15,747 nucleotides of DNA from an uncultured Bacteroidaceae bacterium (GCA_934394435.1 CAKRRN010000047.1:1-15747), one strand, 5' to 3'; counted from the first letter of the stretch, positions 1-7,525 are shown. A program made the numbers and translations. Notes: generated by a model not told the origin, from the sequence alone.

Positions 1-10
1 ATGCTTGAGG

Positions 11-33
11 ACAGATTGTCCACATCTGTCCAC
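11..33 (+). promoter_or_regulatory. possible regulator site upstream of the sigma-54 promoter
   Basis: TGTCCAC occurs at 17-23 and again at 27-33, exactly one helical turn apart. ACAGAT (11-16) and ATCTGT (24-29) form an inverted repeat around the first copy. The cluster ends about 10 bp before the -24 element. That is closer than usual for a bacterial enhancer-binding protein, so it may instead be a repressor or helper site, or chance. This is inferred from symmetry alone. Confidence 0.3.
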
Positions 34-42
34 CTTTTCCTG

Positions 43-59
43 TTGGCACGCAGGTTGCA
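43..59 (+). promoter_or_regulatory. sigma-54 (RpoN) promoter of hsp20
   Basis: The sequence TTGGCACG-CAGG-TTGCA matches the sigma-54 consensus YTGGCACG-N4-TTGCW at every defined position. The GG at 45-46 and the GC at 57-58 have the required -24/-12 spacing. Transcription would start near 69-70, giving a leader of about 92 nt before hsp20. No TAnnTTTG box is seen between here and the gene. Sigma-54 promoters need an enhancer-binding ATPase, so the gene is probably switched by a dedicated activator encoded elsewhere. Confidence 0.8.
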
Positions 60-161
60 AGATAGTGTGGTGAAAGCCGAAGCCAAGAGGCGAGGGAACG
101 AGCCGAGGGCTGAGACGGAAACAAGAATAAGAAAATAAAAATATAATTGGAGGTAAACACT

Positions 162-599
162 ATGTTGTTAGTACGCAGAAACAATGATTCAGATTGGTTG
201 ACAAACTGGTTTAACGATGGTTTCTTTGGAAACGAGTTGATGCGTCCCGCTGTTGCAACGGCTCCCGCAGTAAACGTGAAAGAGAATGCCAAGGGTTATA
301 CGATGGAGATTGCTTCACCAGGCTTGAAGAAAGAATATGTGAGGGTGAATGTAGATAATGACAACAACCTGCACATTGCCATGGAGAGCAAGATGGAGCA
401 TAAGGGTGAGGATAAGCACGAGCACTATCTGCGCCGTGAGTTCTCCTACAGCAACTTCGAACAGGCATTCACATTGCCTGAGGATGTGGACAAGGAGAAG
501 ATAACAGCCAAGGTGGCTGACGGTGTCTTGACCGTTGAGTTGCCTAAGATAGAGCCGAAGGAAGAACCAAAGGCTACAAAGAGCATTGAGGTCTGCTAA
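162..599 (+). CDS. hsp20: small heat shock protein, Hsp20/alpha-crystallin family
   Basis: A 145-aa cytoplasmic holdase chaperone that binds unfolding proteins without ATP. The alpha-crystallin domain spans roughly residues 34-130. It begins near PAVNVKENAKGY and ends with AKVADGVLTVELPK, the usual A-x-x-x-x-GVLTVxLPK signature. The C-terminal tail has a lysine/glutamate linker and an I-x-V element (residues 142-144) of the kind that docks onto neighbouring subunits in oligomers. The ATG at 162 is chosen over an in-frame TTG at 147 because TTGGAGG (147-153) is a good Shine-Dalgarno sequence at the right distance. The gene stands alone, with its own sigma-54 promoter and its own terminator, so it is monocistronic and probably stress-inducible. 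Length and domain order are normal for the family. Confidence 0.95.
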   Translation: MLLVRRNNDSDWLTNWFNDGFFGNELMRPAVATAPAVNVKENAKGYTMEIASPGLKKEYVRVNVDNDNNLHIAMESKMEHKGEDKHEHYLRREFSYSNFEQAFTLPEDVDKEKITAKVADGVLTVELPKIEPKEEPKATKSIEVC

Positions 600-644
600 A
601 ATCAGATTTCCTTTCGGTAAGACTGAAGGGCTTCATATAATATA

Positions 645-701
645 AAAAAGAGGCGAGTATCCGTATCATGATGATGCGAGTTTGCTCGCCTCTTTTTTTT
701 T
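645..701 (+). terminator. rho-independent terminator of hsp20
   Basis: GAGGCGAG (650-657) pairs with CTCGCCTC (685-692). A second inner stem is possible (662-667 with 673-678). An A-run precedes the stem, and a run of eight or more T follows from 693. The A- and T-runs extend the stem, so it could also stop transcription from the other strand. Confidence 0.9.
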
Positions 702-732
702 CTTTCGGAATATCTATTCTTGAAAATTTTGA

Positions 733-740
733 TACCTTTG
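733..740 (+). promoter_or_regulatory. -7 box of the GH130 gene promoter
   Basis: TACCTTTG matches the Bacteroidota -7 element TAnnTTTG and lies 54 bp before the chosen start codon. No good TTTG lies 19-21 bp upstream, so the -33 half is weak. The position just after the hsp20 terminator supports a fresh start of transcription here. Confidence 0.5.
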
Positions 741-794
741 TGTTAAGAGAGATTGTTTTTAGAAAAACGTACATACTCAGAAAATTGGTTAGTA

Positions 795-1967
795 ATGAGG
801 AAAAAGATGATTATAATGGCTATGTGCCTGGTGGGAAGCTTGTGTGCACAGGCAGGCGACAATGAGTTGCCTTCTTGGGCGCTTGGTGGCTTTGTACGTC
901 CTGAGGGGGTGAATCCCTTGATTAGTCCTACTGCACGTAGTCGTTTCGTGTGTCCCATGACAGGCGAAAGTGTGAAGTGGGAATGTGCTGATACATTCAA
1001 CCCAGCAGCGGTGATGTATGACGGACACGTGTGTGTACTCTACCGTGCCGAGGATAATCCAGATGCAAAGTTGGGACATCGTACCTCGCGTATTGGTCTG
1101 GCAGAACTTACTGATGGGATACATGTGGATAGCCGTTCACCCGAACCTGTTATGTTTCCTGATACAAGTCTTATTTCGCGCCATTTTGAATGGGAAGGAG
1201 GCACGGAGGACCCTCGCGTGGTGGAAGCAGATGTGGACGGAAAACCCTTGTATGTGATGACCTATACGTCTTGGAATCGTTATCGTTTTCGTCTAAGTAT
1301 AGCCACAAGTCGTGATCTGCGACATTGGACACATCACGGACCTGCTTTCCGAATGGCTCTTAATGGGCAGTTTTCTGATCTCCCCTGTAAGTCTGGCTCT
1401 ATTGTCACAGAGGTACGTGATGGCAGATTACAGGCTGCTAAGGTGAGAATAAACGGTGAGGAAAAGTATTTGATGTACTGGGGAGAATCTTGGGTATGTG
1501 CTGCTACGTCAGATGACTTGATTAACTGGACTCCCGTGACTGAGGCTGATGGAACACTAAAGTATCTGGCGCACCCTCGCAAGGGATATTTCGATAGTCA
1601 ACTCACCGAATGCGGAGCACCTGCTGTGATTAGTCGCGAGGGCATAATATTACTATACAACGGTAAGAATAGAGCAGGAAAAGATGGCGATGAGAATTAT
1701 CCTTCGAATACGTATGCAGCAGGACAGATGCTTTTCAGCAAGGATGATCCTCTGAAGTTACTTACGCGTCTTGATAAACCTTTCTTCCGTCCGATGGCGG
1801 ACTTCGAGAAGAGTGGGCAGTACGCTGCGGGCACCGTGTTTGTGGAAGGACTGGTGTATCATCGCTCACGCTGGTATATGTATTATGGCTGTGCTGACTC
1901 TTTTGTTGGAGTGGCTGTCTATGATCCTGACTCTTCGCCACGTGAGGGTGATCCTGTTAAATTATGA
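795..1967 (+). CDS. secreted glycoside hydrolase family 130 protein (mannosidase or mannoside phosphorylase)
   Basis: A 390-aa five-bladed beta-propeller enzyme of GH130, a family acting on beta-mannosides by hydrolysis or phosphorolysis. Visible signatures are FNPAAV-x5-VCVLYRAED (residues 68-87), EGGTEDPR (134-141, containing the conserved Asp of the family active site), YLMYWGES (225-232), GAPAV followed by ILLYNGKN (274-292) and YYGCADSFVGVAVYDP near the end. The ATG at 795 gives MRKK plus a hydrophobic stretch ending in AQA-G at about residue 20, a typical signal peptidase I site. An upstream in-frame ATG at 753 would bury that signal and lies very near the predicted transcription start. 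Export favours a periplasmic hydrolase over an intracellular phosphorylase, but the phosphate-binding residues were not checked. No SusC/SusD or transporter genes are adjacent. Confidence 0.88.
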   Translation: MRKKMIIMAMCLVGSLCAQAGDNELPSWALGGFVRPEGVNPLISPTARSRFVCPMTGESVKWECADTFNPAAVMYDGHVCVLYRAEDNPDAKLGHRTSRIGLAELTDGIHVDSRSPEPVMFPDTSLISRHFEWEGGTEDPRVVEADVDGKPLYVMTYTSWNRYRFRLSIATSRDLRHWTHHGPAFRMALNGQFSDLPCKSGSIVTEVRDGRLQAAKVRINGEEKYLMYWGESWVCAATSDDLINWTPVTEADGTLKYLAHPRKGYFDSQLTECGAPAVISREGIILLYNGKNRAGKDGDENYPSNTYAAGQMLFSKDDPLKLLTRLDKPFFRPMADFEKSGQYAAGTVFVEGLVYHRSRWYMYYGCADSFVGVAVYDPDSSPREGDPVKL

Positions 1968-2028
1968 GAACAGACGAGGCTCTATGGTAGTTCGTGCGTA
2001 ACGAGAGAGAGCACATAAATAACTTAAT

Positions 2029-2388
2029 ATGGTAACATCTAAGAATATCTACTCATTCGTCCTGGAGCAACAGCAAGGGCACATTATCCTTACGGCGCAG
2101 CAGTGGCCATGGAGCGTGTTGCAAGTGGTGCCGACTACCCCAGCTACATTTGATGCCGTCGTGGCGCAATGCAGGGAGCGTGAAGGCTTTGTGTCCGTAC
2201 ATGATACGGACCGCACATTTTGTATCATACAACTCAGCTGTGGTGACCAGGGTGGGAAATACCCAGAGCGAAGGGTTGAGATTTTCGGACAGGAAACGGC
2301 ACGTAAGTATCTCGATGCGGTCAAAGACCAAATGGCACAAGCCGCTGTCTGGTATTACACCAACGTTATTGAATTAGCCAAACGTTAG
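2029..2388 (+). CDS. unrecognised 119-aa cytoplasmic protein
   Basis: I do not recognise a family. The protein has no signal peptide or membrane segment. It is mixed alpha/beta in appearance: an N-terminal half with HIILTAQQWPW and VLQVVPTTP, a central FCIIQLSC strand with two cysteines, then GKYPERRVEIFGQETARKYL and a C-terminal amphipathic helix (residues about 90-119) rich in Ala, Gln and Lys. Codon use resembles its neighbours, and the frame is open from start to a terminator placed right after it, which supports a real gene. It begins 61 bp after the GH130 stop with no visible promoter, so it may be cotranscribed with GH130. A link to polysaccharide use is not supported by its sequence. 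Confidence 0.7.
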   Translation: MVTSKNIYSFVLEQQQGHIILTAQQWPWSVLQVVPTTPATFDAVVAQCREREGFVSVHDTDRTFCIIQLSCGDQGGKYPERRVEIFGQETARKYLDAVKDQMAQAAVWYYTNVIELAKR

Positions 2389-2410
2389 AATCAATTAGGG
2401 GATATAAATA

Positions 2411-2460
2411 CGAGGAGAGGTAAAATCCATAGCATGGGATTTTGCCTCTCCTCGTGTTTT
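2411..2460 (+). terminator. strong terminator after the 119-aa gene
   Basis: An 18-bp stem is formed by 2411-2428 and 2437-2454 with an 8-nt loop, broken only by one G-T pair (2421/2444). It is followed by TGTTTT. It lies between this gene and the convergent valS, so it may serve both, although the T-run on the minus-strand side is weak. Confidence 0.88.
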
Positions 2461-2490
2461 CTGCCTTAGAGCCAGACCAGTATGCTCGGC

Positions 2491-5217
2491 TTATCCAAGG
2501 CTGCGAATGGTCTCCTGTAGGGCTGCAATTTTACTCTCTGCGTCAGAGAGTTTCTTGCGCTCCAGTTCTACCACTTGGACTGGGGCGTTCTGTACGAAGC
2601 GTTCATTCTGTAACTTCTTCTGAATGCCTGCCATAAATCCTTGCAGTCGTTTGATTTCAGTCTCCGCTTTTTGAATCTCCGCTTTTGCGTCAATCAGATT
2701 GCCTAAGGGAACTGCATATTCATCTGTGCCGATAAGGAAGGTTTGTGAACCGTCAGACTTCTGGCTTACACAATTGACGGTCTCCAGCGTAGCCATCTTC
2801 ATGATAATCTGGCAGAGTGCGCTGTCGTGAATCATGGATTGGCTTTCTTTTTCTGTCTCTATTACTTCCAGTGTGAGGCGCTCTCGTGGTGCAATGTTCT
2901 TGCTCTGCCGGATGGCTCGTATGCCACTGATAATCTGCTTGGCTTGTTCCATGTTTGCCAGTAGAGCGGTGTCTGCTTCAGAGGGAGCATCTATACTGAG
3001 CACAGAGGTCATGATGCTGTCCTCTTCTGAGCGGTCTGCAATGTGCTGATAGATTTCTTCTGTGATGAAAGGCATGAAGGGGTGTATAACCTTCATCAAA
3101 TTCTCAAATATCTGAAGCGTTTCTTGACGTGTCTTGCTGTCGATGGGAGCCTGATAAGCAGGTTTCACCATTTCCAAGTAATAGCCAGAGAACTCATCGG
3201 TGAAGAGCTTGAAGGCTGTCATCAGAGCCTCATTAAGGCGATATTTTGAGTACAAATCATTGATTTCTGCCACTTCGGCACGCAGTTTTGCCTGCATCCA
3301 TTCAATGGCTTTTTGGTTTGCCTTAGGCTGCTCCATCTCTTTCTCTTCCCATCCTTGTACCAGACGGAAGGCGTTCCATATCTTATTGCAGAAGTTTGCT
3401 CCTTGTTTGCAAAGGTCTTCTTTGAAAAGTATGTCGTTTCCTGCAGGTGCTGCCAAGAGCATACCCATACGTACTCCATCGGCACCATATTTGTCTATCA
3501 GACCAATGGGGTCTGGGCTGTTGCCAAGCGATTTTGACATCTTACGCCCCAGTTCGTCACGCACAATACCCGTAAAGTAGACGCTTCGGAAGGGCACGTC
3601 GTGGATGTATTCCTCGCCTGCCATAATCATTCTTGCTACCCAGAAGAAGATAATATCTGGACCCGTTACTAATACCGATGTGGGGTAGTAGTAGTTTATT
3701 TCCTCGTTGCCAGGGTTGTTTATGCCGTTGAATAGAGATATGGGCCAGAGCCATGAGGAGAACCATGTGTCGAGTGCATCCTCATCATGGTGCAAGTCTT
3801 CTATCTTTAGATCGGGCATGTTAAACTGCTTGCGTGCCTTCTCCAAAGCTTCTTCTGCGGTCATCGCCACTACGTAGCGCTCTTCTTCCCCTTCTGGTGT
3901 GGGTACGAAGTATGCAGGAATACGGTGTCCCCACCATAGCTGACGGCTGATGCACCAGTCTTGTATGTTCTCAAGCCAGTTGCGATAGATGGTGACATAT
4001 TTGGTCGGATAGAACTTGATTTTTCCTTCAAGTACGGGTGGCAGGGCTATCTCTGCGAAGTGTTTCATTGAGAGGAACCATTGTTTGCACAAACGTGGCT
4101 CAACGGCGGTGTCTTGGTTACGCTCGCTGTAACCTACTTTGTTTTCATAGTCCTCAATACGCTCCATCAGTCCAGCCTTTTGCAGGTCGGTGGCAATCTG
4201 CTTGCGTACGTCCATGCGGTCCATTCCCACATACATGCCAGCTGCTTCGGAAATGGTTCCGTCTGGATTGAAGATGTCTATAGTCTCCAGATGGTGAGTC
4301 TTACCCAACTGATAGTCGTTGATGTCATGAGCAGGAGTAACCTTCAGACAGCCTGTACCAAACTCAATGTCTACATAGCGGTCTTCAATTACAGGAATCA
4401 CTCTGCCCACCAGAGGTACGATTACCTTATGACCTCGCAACCATTGGTTCTTGGGGTCTTTGGGGTTGATACACATGGCGGTGTCGCCCATGATTGTTTC
4501 TGGACGGGTGGTAGCGACGACTGCATAGTAGCGTCCTGCGTCATCCTTATGTAGGACTTCTCCTTCCTGGCCAGTAGGACATACGGGATTTGTGTCTTGG
4601 TCTGCCACATAGTAGCGGAGGTGGAACAGATGGCTTTTCTCATCGCGGTAAATGACCTCCTCGGTACTGAGTACGGTTTGTGCCTTAGGGTCCCAGTTTA
4701 CCATGCGTAGTCCACGGTAGATGAGTCCTTTGTCGTATAAATCACAGAATACGCGTAATACGCTCTCGCTACGCTCTTCATCCATGGTGAAGGCTGTGCG
4801 GTCCCAGTCGCAACTGGCGCCCAGTCGGCGTAATTGCTTCAGGATGATACCACCATGTTCGTGCGTCCAGTCCCATGCGTGCTTCAGAAACTCCTCTCTG
4901 GTCAAGTCACGTTTTTTGATGCCTTGTGCTGCCAGACGGTTTACCACCTTGGCTTCGGTTGCTATGCTGGCATGGTCTGTGCCAGGAACCCAACAGGCAT
5001 TTTTACCTTCGAGACGCGCTTTGCGTACCAGAATATCCTGAATGGTGTTGTTGAGCATGTGACCCATGTGGAGCACACCTGTTACGTTTGGTGGTGGGAT
5101 GACCACGGTATAAGGCTCACGACTGTCTGGTTTGCTGCTAAAGAGTTTGTGGCTCACCCAGTATTCGTACCATTTCCCTTCAATCTCCGAGGGAGAGTAC
5201 TTAGATGCTAATTCCAT
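2491..5217 (-). CDS. valS: valine--tRNA ligase
   Basis: Class Ia aminoacyl-tRNA synthetase that charges tRNA-Val in the cytoplasm. The 908-aa product shows the PPPNVTGVLHMGH nucleotide-binding motif with HMGH at residues 50-53 (HIGH equivalent) and KMSKS at 559-563. Between them are the large editing insertion and the conserved WFSSWLWP and DIIFFWVARMIMAG segments of the catalytic core. An anticodon-binding helical domain follows, and the last 69 residues or so form the charged coiled coil typical of ValS (AEIQKAETEIKRLQ). The start MELASKYSPSEIEGKWY is the usual beginning. Length is normal for the family. It is transcribed alone, divergent from mazG, with a TACCTTTG -7 box 36 bp upstream. 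Confidence 0.98.
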   Translation of the reverse strand: MELASKYSPSEIEGKWYEYWVSHKLFSSKPDSREPYTVVIPPPNVTGVLHMGHMLNNTIQDILVRKARLEGKNACWVPGTDHASIATEAKVVNRLAAQGIKKRDLTREEFLKHAWDWTHEHGGIILKQLRRLGASCDWDRTAFTMDEERSESVLRVFCDLYDKGLIYRGLRMVNWDPKAQTVLSTEEVIYRDEKSHLFHLRYYVADQDTNPVCPTGQEGEVLHKDDAGRYYAVVATTRPETIMGDTAMCINPKDPKNQWLRGHKVIVPLVGRVIPVIEDRYVDIEFGTGCLKVTPAHDINDYQLGKTHHLETIDIFNPDGTISEAAGMYVGMDRMDVRKQIATDLQKAGLMERIEDYENKVGYSERNQDTAVEPRLCKQWFLSMKHFAEIALPPVLEGKIKFYPTKYVTIYRNWLENIQDWCISRQLWWGHRIPAYFVPTPEGEEERYVVAMTAEEALEKARKQFNMPDLKIEDLHHDEDALDTWFSSWLWPISLFNGINNPGNEEINYYYPTSVLVTGPDIIFFWVARMIMAGEEYIHDVPFRSVYFTGIVRDELGRKMSKSLGNSPDPIGLIDKYGADGVRMGMLLAAPAGNDILFKEDLCKQGANFCNKIWNAFRLVQGWEEKEMEQPKANQKAIEWMQAKLRAEVAEINDLYSKYRLNEALMTAFKLFTDEFSGYYLEMVKPAYQAPIDSKTRQETLQIFENLMKVIHPFMPFITEEIYQHIADRSEEDSIMTSVLSIDAPSEADTALLANMEQAKQIISGIRAIRQSKNIAPRERLTLEVIETEKESQSMIHDSALCQIIMKMATLETVNCVSQKSDGSQTFLIGTDEYAVPLGNLIDAKAEIQKAETEIKRLQGFMAGIQKKLQNERFVQNAPVQVVELERKKLSDAESKIAALQETIRSLG

Positions 5218-5252
5218 GTCTATGATAAGTTTTATTCTTTCGTTCCAAGTTG

Positions 5253-5260
5253 CAAAGGTA
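5253..5260 (-). promoter_or_regulatory. -7 box of the valS promoter
   Basis: On the minus strand this reads TACCTTTG, a full match to TAnnTTTG, and ends 36 bp before the valS start codon. The region 19-21 bp upstream lacks a clean TTTG, so the -33 half is poor. Confidence 0.6.
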
Positions 5261-5292
5261 CGAAATTCCGCTGTAAATAGTGGAAAAAGTCA

Positions 5293-5300
5293 TAATTTTG
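5293..5300 (+). promoter_or_regulatory. -7 box of the mazG promoter
   Basis: TAATTTTG matches TAnnTTTG about 95 bp before the chosen mazG start. It lies 33 bp from the oppositely oriented valS -7 box, so the two promoters are divergent and could influence each other. No strong -33 TTTG is seen. Confidence 0.4.
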
Positions 5301-5394
5301 CGTAGCGAAGCGATGTCAGTCCTCCTTTCTGAGGATGCTTGTTGCCTCGCGCGCGTATTATATAATAATGTATAAAGAAAAGGAGAAAAGGGAA

Positions 5395-6189
5395 ATGCAT
5401 ACGAGAGAAGAGAAGTTGGAGGCTTTTGGAAGACTGCTGGATGTGCTTGACAATTTGCGTGAAAAGTGTCCCTGGGATCGCAAGCAGACCAACGAGAGTC
5501 TGCGGCCCAACACCATAGAGGAGACCTTCGAATTGTGTGACGCGCTCATGAAAGATGATACGCTCAATATTGAGAAGGAACTGGGTGATGTGTTGCTTCA
5601 CATATGTTTCTATGCCAAGATAGGGAGCGAGAAGGGACAGTTTGATATTGCTGATGTGTGTAATAAGTTGTGCGATAAGCTTATCTTCCGCCATCCGCAT
5701 GTGTATGGTGATGCTGTGGCTCAGACCGCAGGTGATGTGGTAAAGACGTGGGAGCAGATGAAGCAGAAGGAGAAGGATGGTAATCGGACGGTGTTGGCAG
5801 GTGTGCCCGATGCTCTGCCATCGCTCATCAAGGCTTACCGCATACAAGATAAAGCACGCGGAGTGGGGTTTGACTGGGATAAGCGCGAGGATGTTTGGGC
5901 GAAGGTACACGAGGAACTTGGCGAGCTGGAGCAAGAGCTGGAGCAAGAAGACAATCGTGAACGTCAGACTGAGGAGTATGGCGATTTTCTGTTTAGTCTG
6001 ATCAATGCTGGACGGCTTTACCATTTGAATCCCGATAATGCGTTGGAGCATACAAACCAAAAGTTTATTCGTCGTTTTGGATATGTGGAACAGCGTGCCA
6101 AGGAGATGGGTAAGGAACTGCGTGAGATGACCCTTGGTCAGATGGATGAGCTGTGGGAGGAGGCCAAGCGTCTGGAACGAGGAGAATAA
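5395..6189 (+). CDS. mazG: nucleoside triphosphate pyrophosphohydrolase MazG
   Basis: A 264-aa enzyme that hydrolyses (d)NTPs to monophosphate and pyrophosphate, cleaning the nucleotide pool; E. coli MazG has nearly the same length. It has two MazG helical repeats. The first holds the Mg-binding EExxE (residues 42-46) and ExxD (62-65) in EKELGDVLLHICFYAK. It also has the conserved KCPWDRKQT stretch (24-32) and FRHPHVYGD. The second repeat carries HEELGELEQELEQ and EEYGDFLFSLINAGR. The ATG at 5395 is chosen over in-frame ATGs at 5335 and 5368 because the typical start HTREEKLEAFGRLL follows directly and an AGGAG stands upstream. It is monocistronic and divergent from valS. A long open frame on the opposite strand is a shadow of this gene. 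Confidence 0.96.
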   Translation: MHTREEKLEAFGRLLDVLDNLREKCPWDRKQTNESLRPNTIEETFELCDALMKDDTLNIEKELGDVLLHICFYAKIGSEKGQFDIADVCNKLCDKLIFRHPHVYGDAVAQTAGDVVKTWEQMKQKEKDGNRTVLAGVPDALPSLIKAYRIQDKARGVGFDWDKREDVWAKVHEELGELEQELEQEDNRERQTEEYGDFLFSLINAGRLYHLNPDNALEHTNQKFIRRFGYVEQRAKEMGKELREMTLGQMDELWEEAKRLERGE

Positions 6190-6289
6190 ATCCAAGGCGT
6201 AAAAGCACCACGTTATCTTGTGTAATTAGGGCTTACCCGATAAACCAGGGAGAGTCTCGGATGTAAGATTCATACGAAACGGCTCTGCT

Positions 6290-6355
6290 TATTTTCCTAG
6301 TTGGAGAAAAATATTTTCCTAGTTGGAGAAAAATATTTTCCCAGTTAGAGAAAAA
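6290..6355 (+). repeat. three tandem 22-bp repeats
   Basis: Units at 6290-6311 and 6312-6333 are identical; 6334-6355 differs at two positions. Each reads TATTTTCCTAGTTGG and then ends in GAGAAAAA or its variant. Each unit is itself an imperfect palindrome (TTTTCC against GGAGAAAA), and 22 bp is close to two helical turns. I associate this motif with repeated intergenic DNA in Prevotella, from memory and unverified. Confidence 0.9.
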
Positions 6356-6589
6356 GAAAAAGACAATTATAATGGTCCACTATTACCGTTTCATAAAACG
6401 GGATAGTGCGTCCACCTTTTTATTGTTTGTACAGAGGAAAACGTATCTACGGAAATCAATAAAAGTCACTCTAAATACTTGGCCATTTGATACGTATTAT
6501 TTGGGCATTGAATACTATAATCCCCTTAGCTTGTCGGATGAGCCTGAAGAAGGGTTGGTCTGTGGGTCTTCCCAAATATAATGGATATA

Positions 6590-6638
6590 AATCAGCCGAG
6601 GCTGGCATTCTGTTCTCTAATGCCAATCTCGGCTGATT
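6590..6638 (-). terminator. long inverted repeat, likely terminator of the ECF operon
   Basis: Positions 6590-6608 pair with 6620-6638: eleven perfect pairs (AATCAGCCGAG with CTCGGCTGATT), then one G-T, one mismatch and six more pairs around an 11-nt loop. It lies about 34 bp beyond the stop of the last gene of the minus-strand operon. The following minus-strand bases are TA-rich (TATATCC) but not a true T-run, so termination strength is uncertain. Confidence 0.55.
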
Positions 6639-6671
6639 GTCTCGATAGATTTTGTCGGAGCTAACGATGGC

Positions 6672-7154
6672 TCATTTCTTGTTTCTGTCTGTCTGTCTGA
6701 AGTCATGTAGCATACGTCTGTGAAACTTGTCTTCTGCTTGCATGGCTTGAAAAACCTTGCGTGGTGAGATGGCCTTGCACATCTTCTTGTAATACTGCTC
6801 CTCGAGTTCTGCCTTTTCCACTTCCAGCCTTTTGATTTTCTGTATGGTGGCTAAGAACTCCTTGTCAGATGCGTTGCAAGCTGGTGCGTTACGCTTGAGG
6901 CGAAATATCTCCTCCTGCTTCTGACGTTGCGTTTCCTTCATCTTATGGAAGAGTGGGAAGAAGGCTTTGGCCTCGTTGCCAGTCAGTCCAGCTTTCTTGC
7001 TGACGAAGGCTTCCAGATGAGCGCGAAACTCCTCTGGATTGAATTTCTCATCCTTGGGCTGTGCGTATACGCCTGTCAGCACGGTTAGTGCCATGAGTAG
7101 GGTGCAGGTGGCTCTCTTTAGCCAGTTGTCTGTCATTTGTCTTTTCATAGTCAT
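6672..7154 (-). CDS. periplasmic helical protein, Spy/CpxP-like, of the ECF sigma operon
   Basis: A 160-aa exported protein. The signal peptide is a hydrophobic stretch at about residues 16-30 ending VYA-Q. The mature part is almost all charged helix: an EEFRAHLEAFVSKKAGLTGNEA segment, FFPLFHKMKETQRQKQEEIF (about 66-85), and a long Glu/Lys-rich stretch (100-125) with coiled-coil character. The pattern LTxxEAxxFFPLxxxM is common in Bacteroidota Spy/CpxP-like proteins encoded next to ECF sigma genes. By analogy it may be a periplasmic chaperone or stress sensor that feeds back on the sigma factor; this is inferred from context. Its ATG overlaps the stop of the preceding gene as ATGA (7151-7154), indicating translational coupling. 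In-frame ATGs at codons 3 and 7 are alternative starts. Confidence 0.8.
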   Translation of the reverse strand: MTMKRQMTDNWLKRATCTLLMALTVLTGVYAQPKDEKFNPEEFRAHLEAFVSKKAGLTGNEAKAFFPLFHKMKETQRQKQEEIFRLKRNAPACNASDKEFLATIQKIKRLEVEKAELEEQYYKKMCKAISPRKVFQAMQAEDKFHRRMLHDFRQTDRNKK

Positions 7155-7480
7155 TCTGCTTCTGTCAGATAATATGCGATTTCTGCGTTGTCTATCATTG
7201 AGTAGTCGAGCGCGTCTTCGATGTATTGCGTGTGAGCCAAATCGTTGCGCTGCTTGTCTTGCGTGTTTCTGTTAAACAGCGAGAAGCCTGCCGTTACCAC
7301 ACATCCTGTCAGCATTGCTGCTACCGCCCACCGTATGGCCAGTCGTCTGCGTTGACGTGCCTTGACCTTTTGCATTACTCTCTCTGGCAGTTTATCGAAG
7401 TATCCCTTGGGTGCGCGATAGGGGTTGCTTGCCTTGGTGAGTTGCATGAGTGTCTTTTCGTCATTGGTAAACTGTCTCAT
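7151..7480 (-). CDS. single-pass membrane protein, probable anti-sigma or sigma-operon regulator
   Basis: A 109-aa protein with a basic cytoplasmic N-terminal half, one transmembrane helix (about residues 49-69, AIRWAVAAMLTGCVVTAGF) and an acidic periplasmic tail ending IEDALDYSMIDNAEIAYYL. The N-terminal NPYRAPKGYFDKLPERVMQKV (residues 19-39) has the YFDxLPxRVM motif seen in many Bacteroidota membrane proteins encoded next to ECF sigma factors. No zinc-binding HxxxCxxC anti-sigma motif is present, so it is not a classic ZAS-domain anti-sigma factor. It lies 45 bp downstream of the sigma gene and overlaps the next gene by 4 bp. A role in holding or signalling to the sigma factor at the inner membrane is inferred from topology and order. 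Confidence 0.75.
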   Translation of the reverse strand: MRQFTNDEKTLMQLTKASNPYRAPKGYFDKLPERVMQKVKARQRRRLAIRWAVAAMLTGCVVTAGFSLFNRNTQDKQRNDLAHTQYIEDALDYSMIDNAEIAYYLTEAE

Positions 7481-7525
7481 ATTGTCTTCTCCTTTGTTCG
7501 TTGGATTATGTTTTCTGTCTAAGGT

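Larger units (their letters stand above)
6190..6671. other. 482-bp gene-free region with repeats
   Basis: No convincing gene lies between mazG and the Spy-like gene. The first 100 bp show nothing definite. A triple 22-bp tandem repeat follows (6290-6355), then a small hairpin CCGTTT-cata-AAACGG near 6390-6405. About 180 bp of AT-rich DNA follow with a 69-codon open frame (6372-6581) that has no recognisable motifs or start signals. A long inverted repeat (6590-6638) closes the region. The whole block resembles non-coding dispersed-repeat DNA. Confidence 0.6.

Noticed and set aside
1..138. Open frame from the first base, possibly the 3' end of an upstream gene.
   Set aside because: The opposite strand is equally open here, the translation ends in a low-complexity Arg/Glu/Lys stretch, and the sigma-54 promoter lies inside it; it cannot be decided without upstream sequence.
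5290..6195. A 301-codon open frame antisense to mazG.
   Set aside because: It mirrors almost the whole of mazG, has a low-complexity Leu/Ile/His composition and no family features; mazG on the other strand is certain.
6290..6355. CRISPR-like array from the three 22-bp repeats.
   Set aside because: The units are directly abutting with no spacers and no cas genes are nearby.
6372..6581. A 69-codon plus-strand open frame after the 22-bp repeats.
   Set aside because: No promoter, no ribosome site and no recognisable sequence; it lies in AT-rich intergenic DNA where such frames arise by chance.
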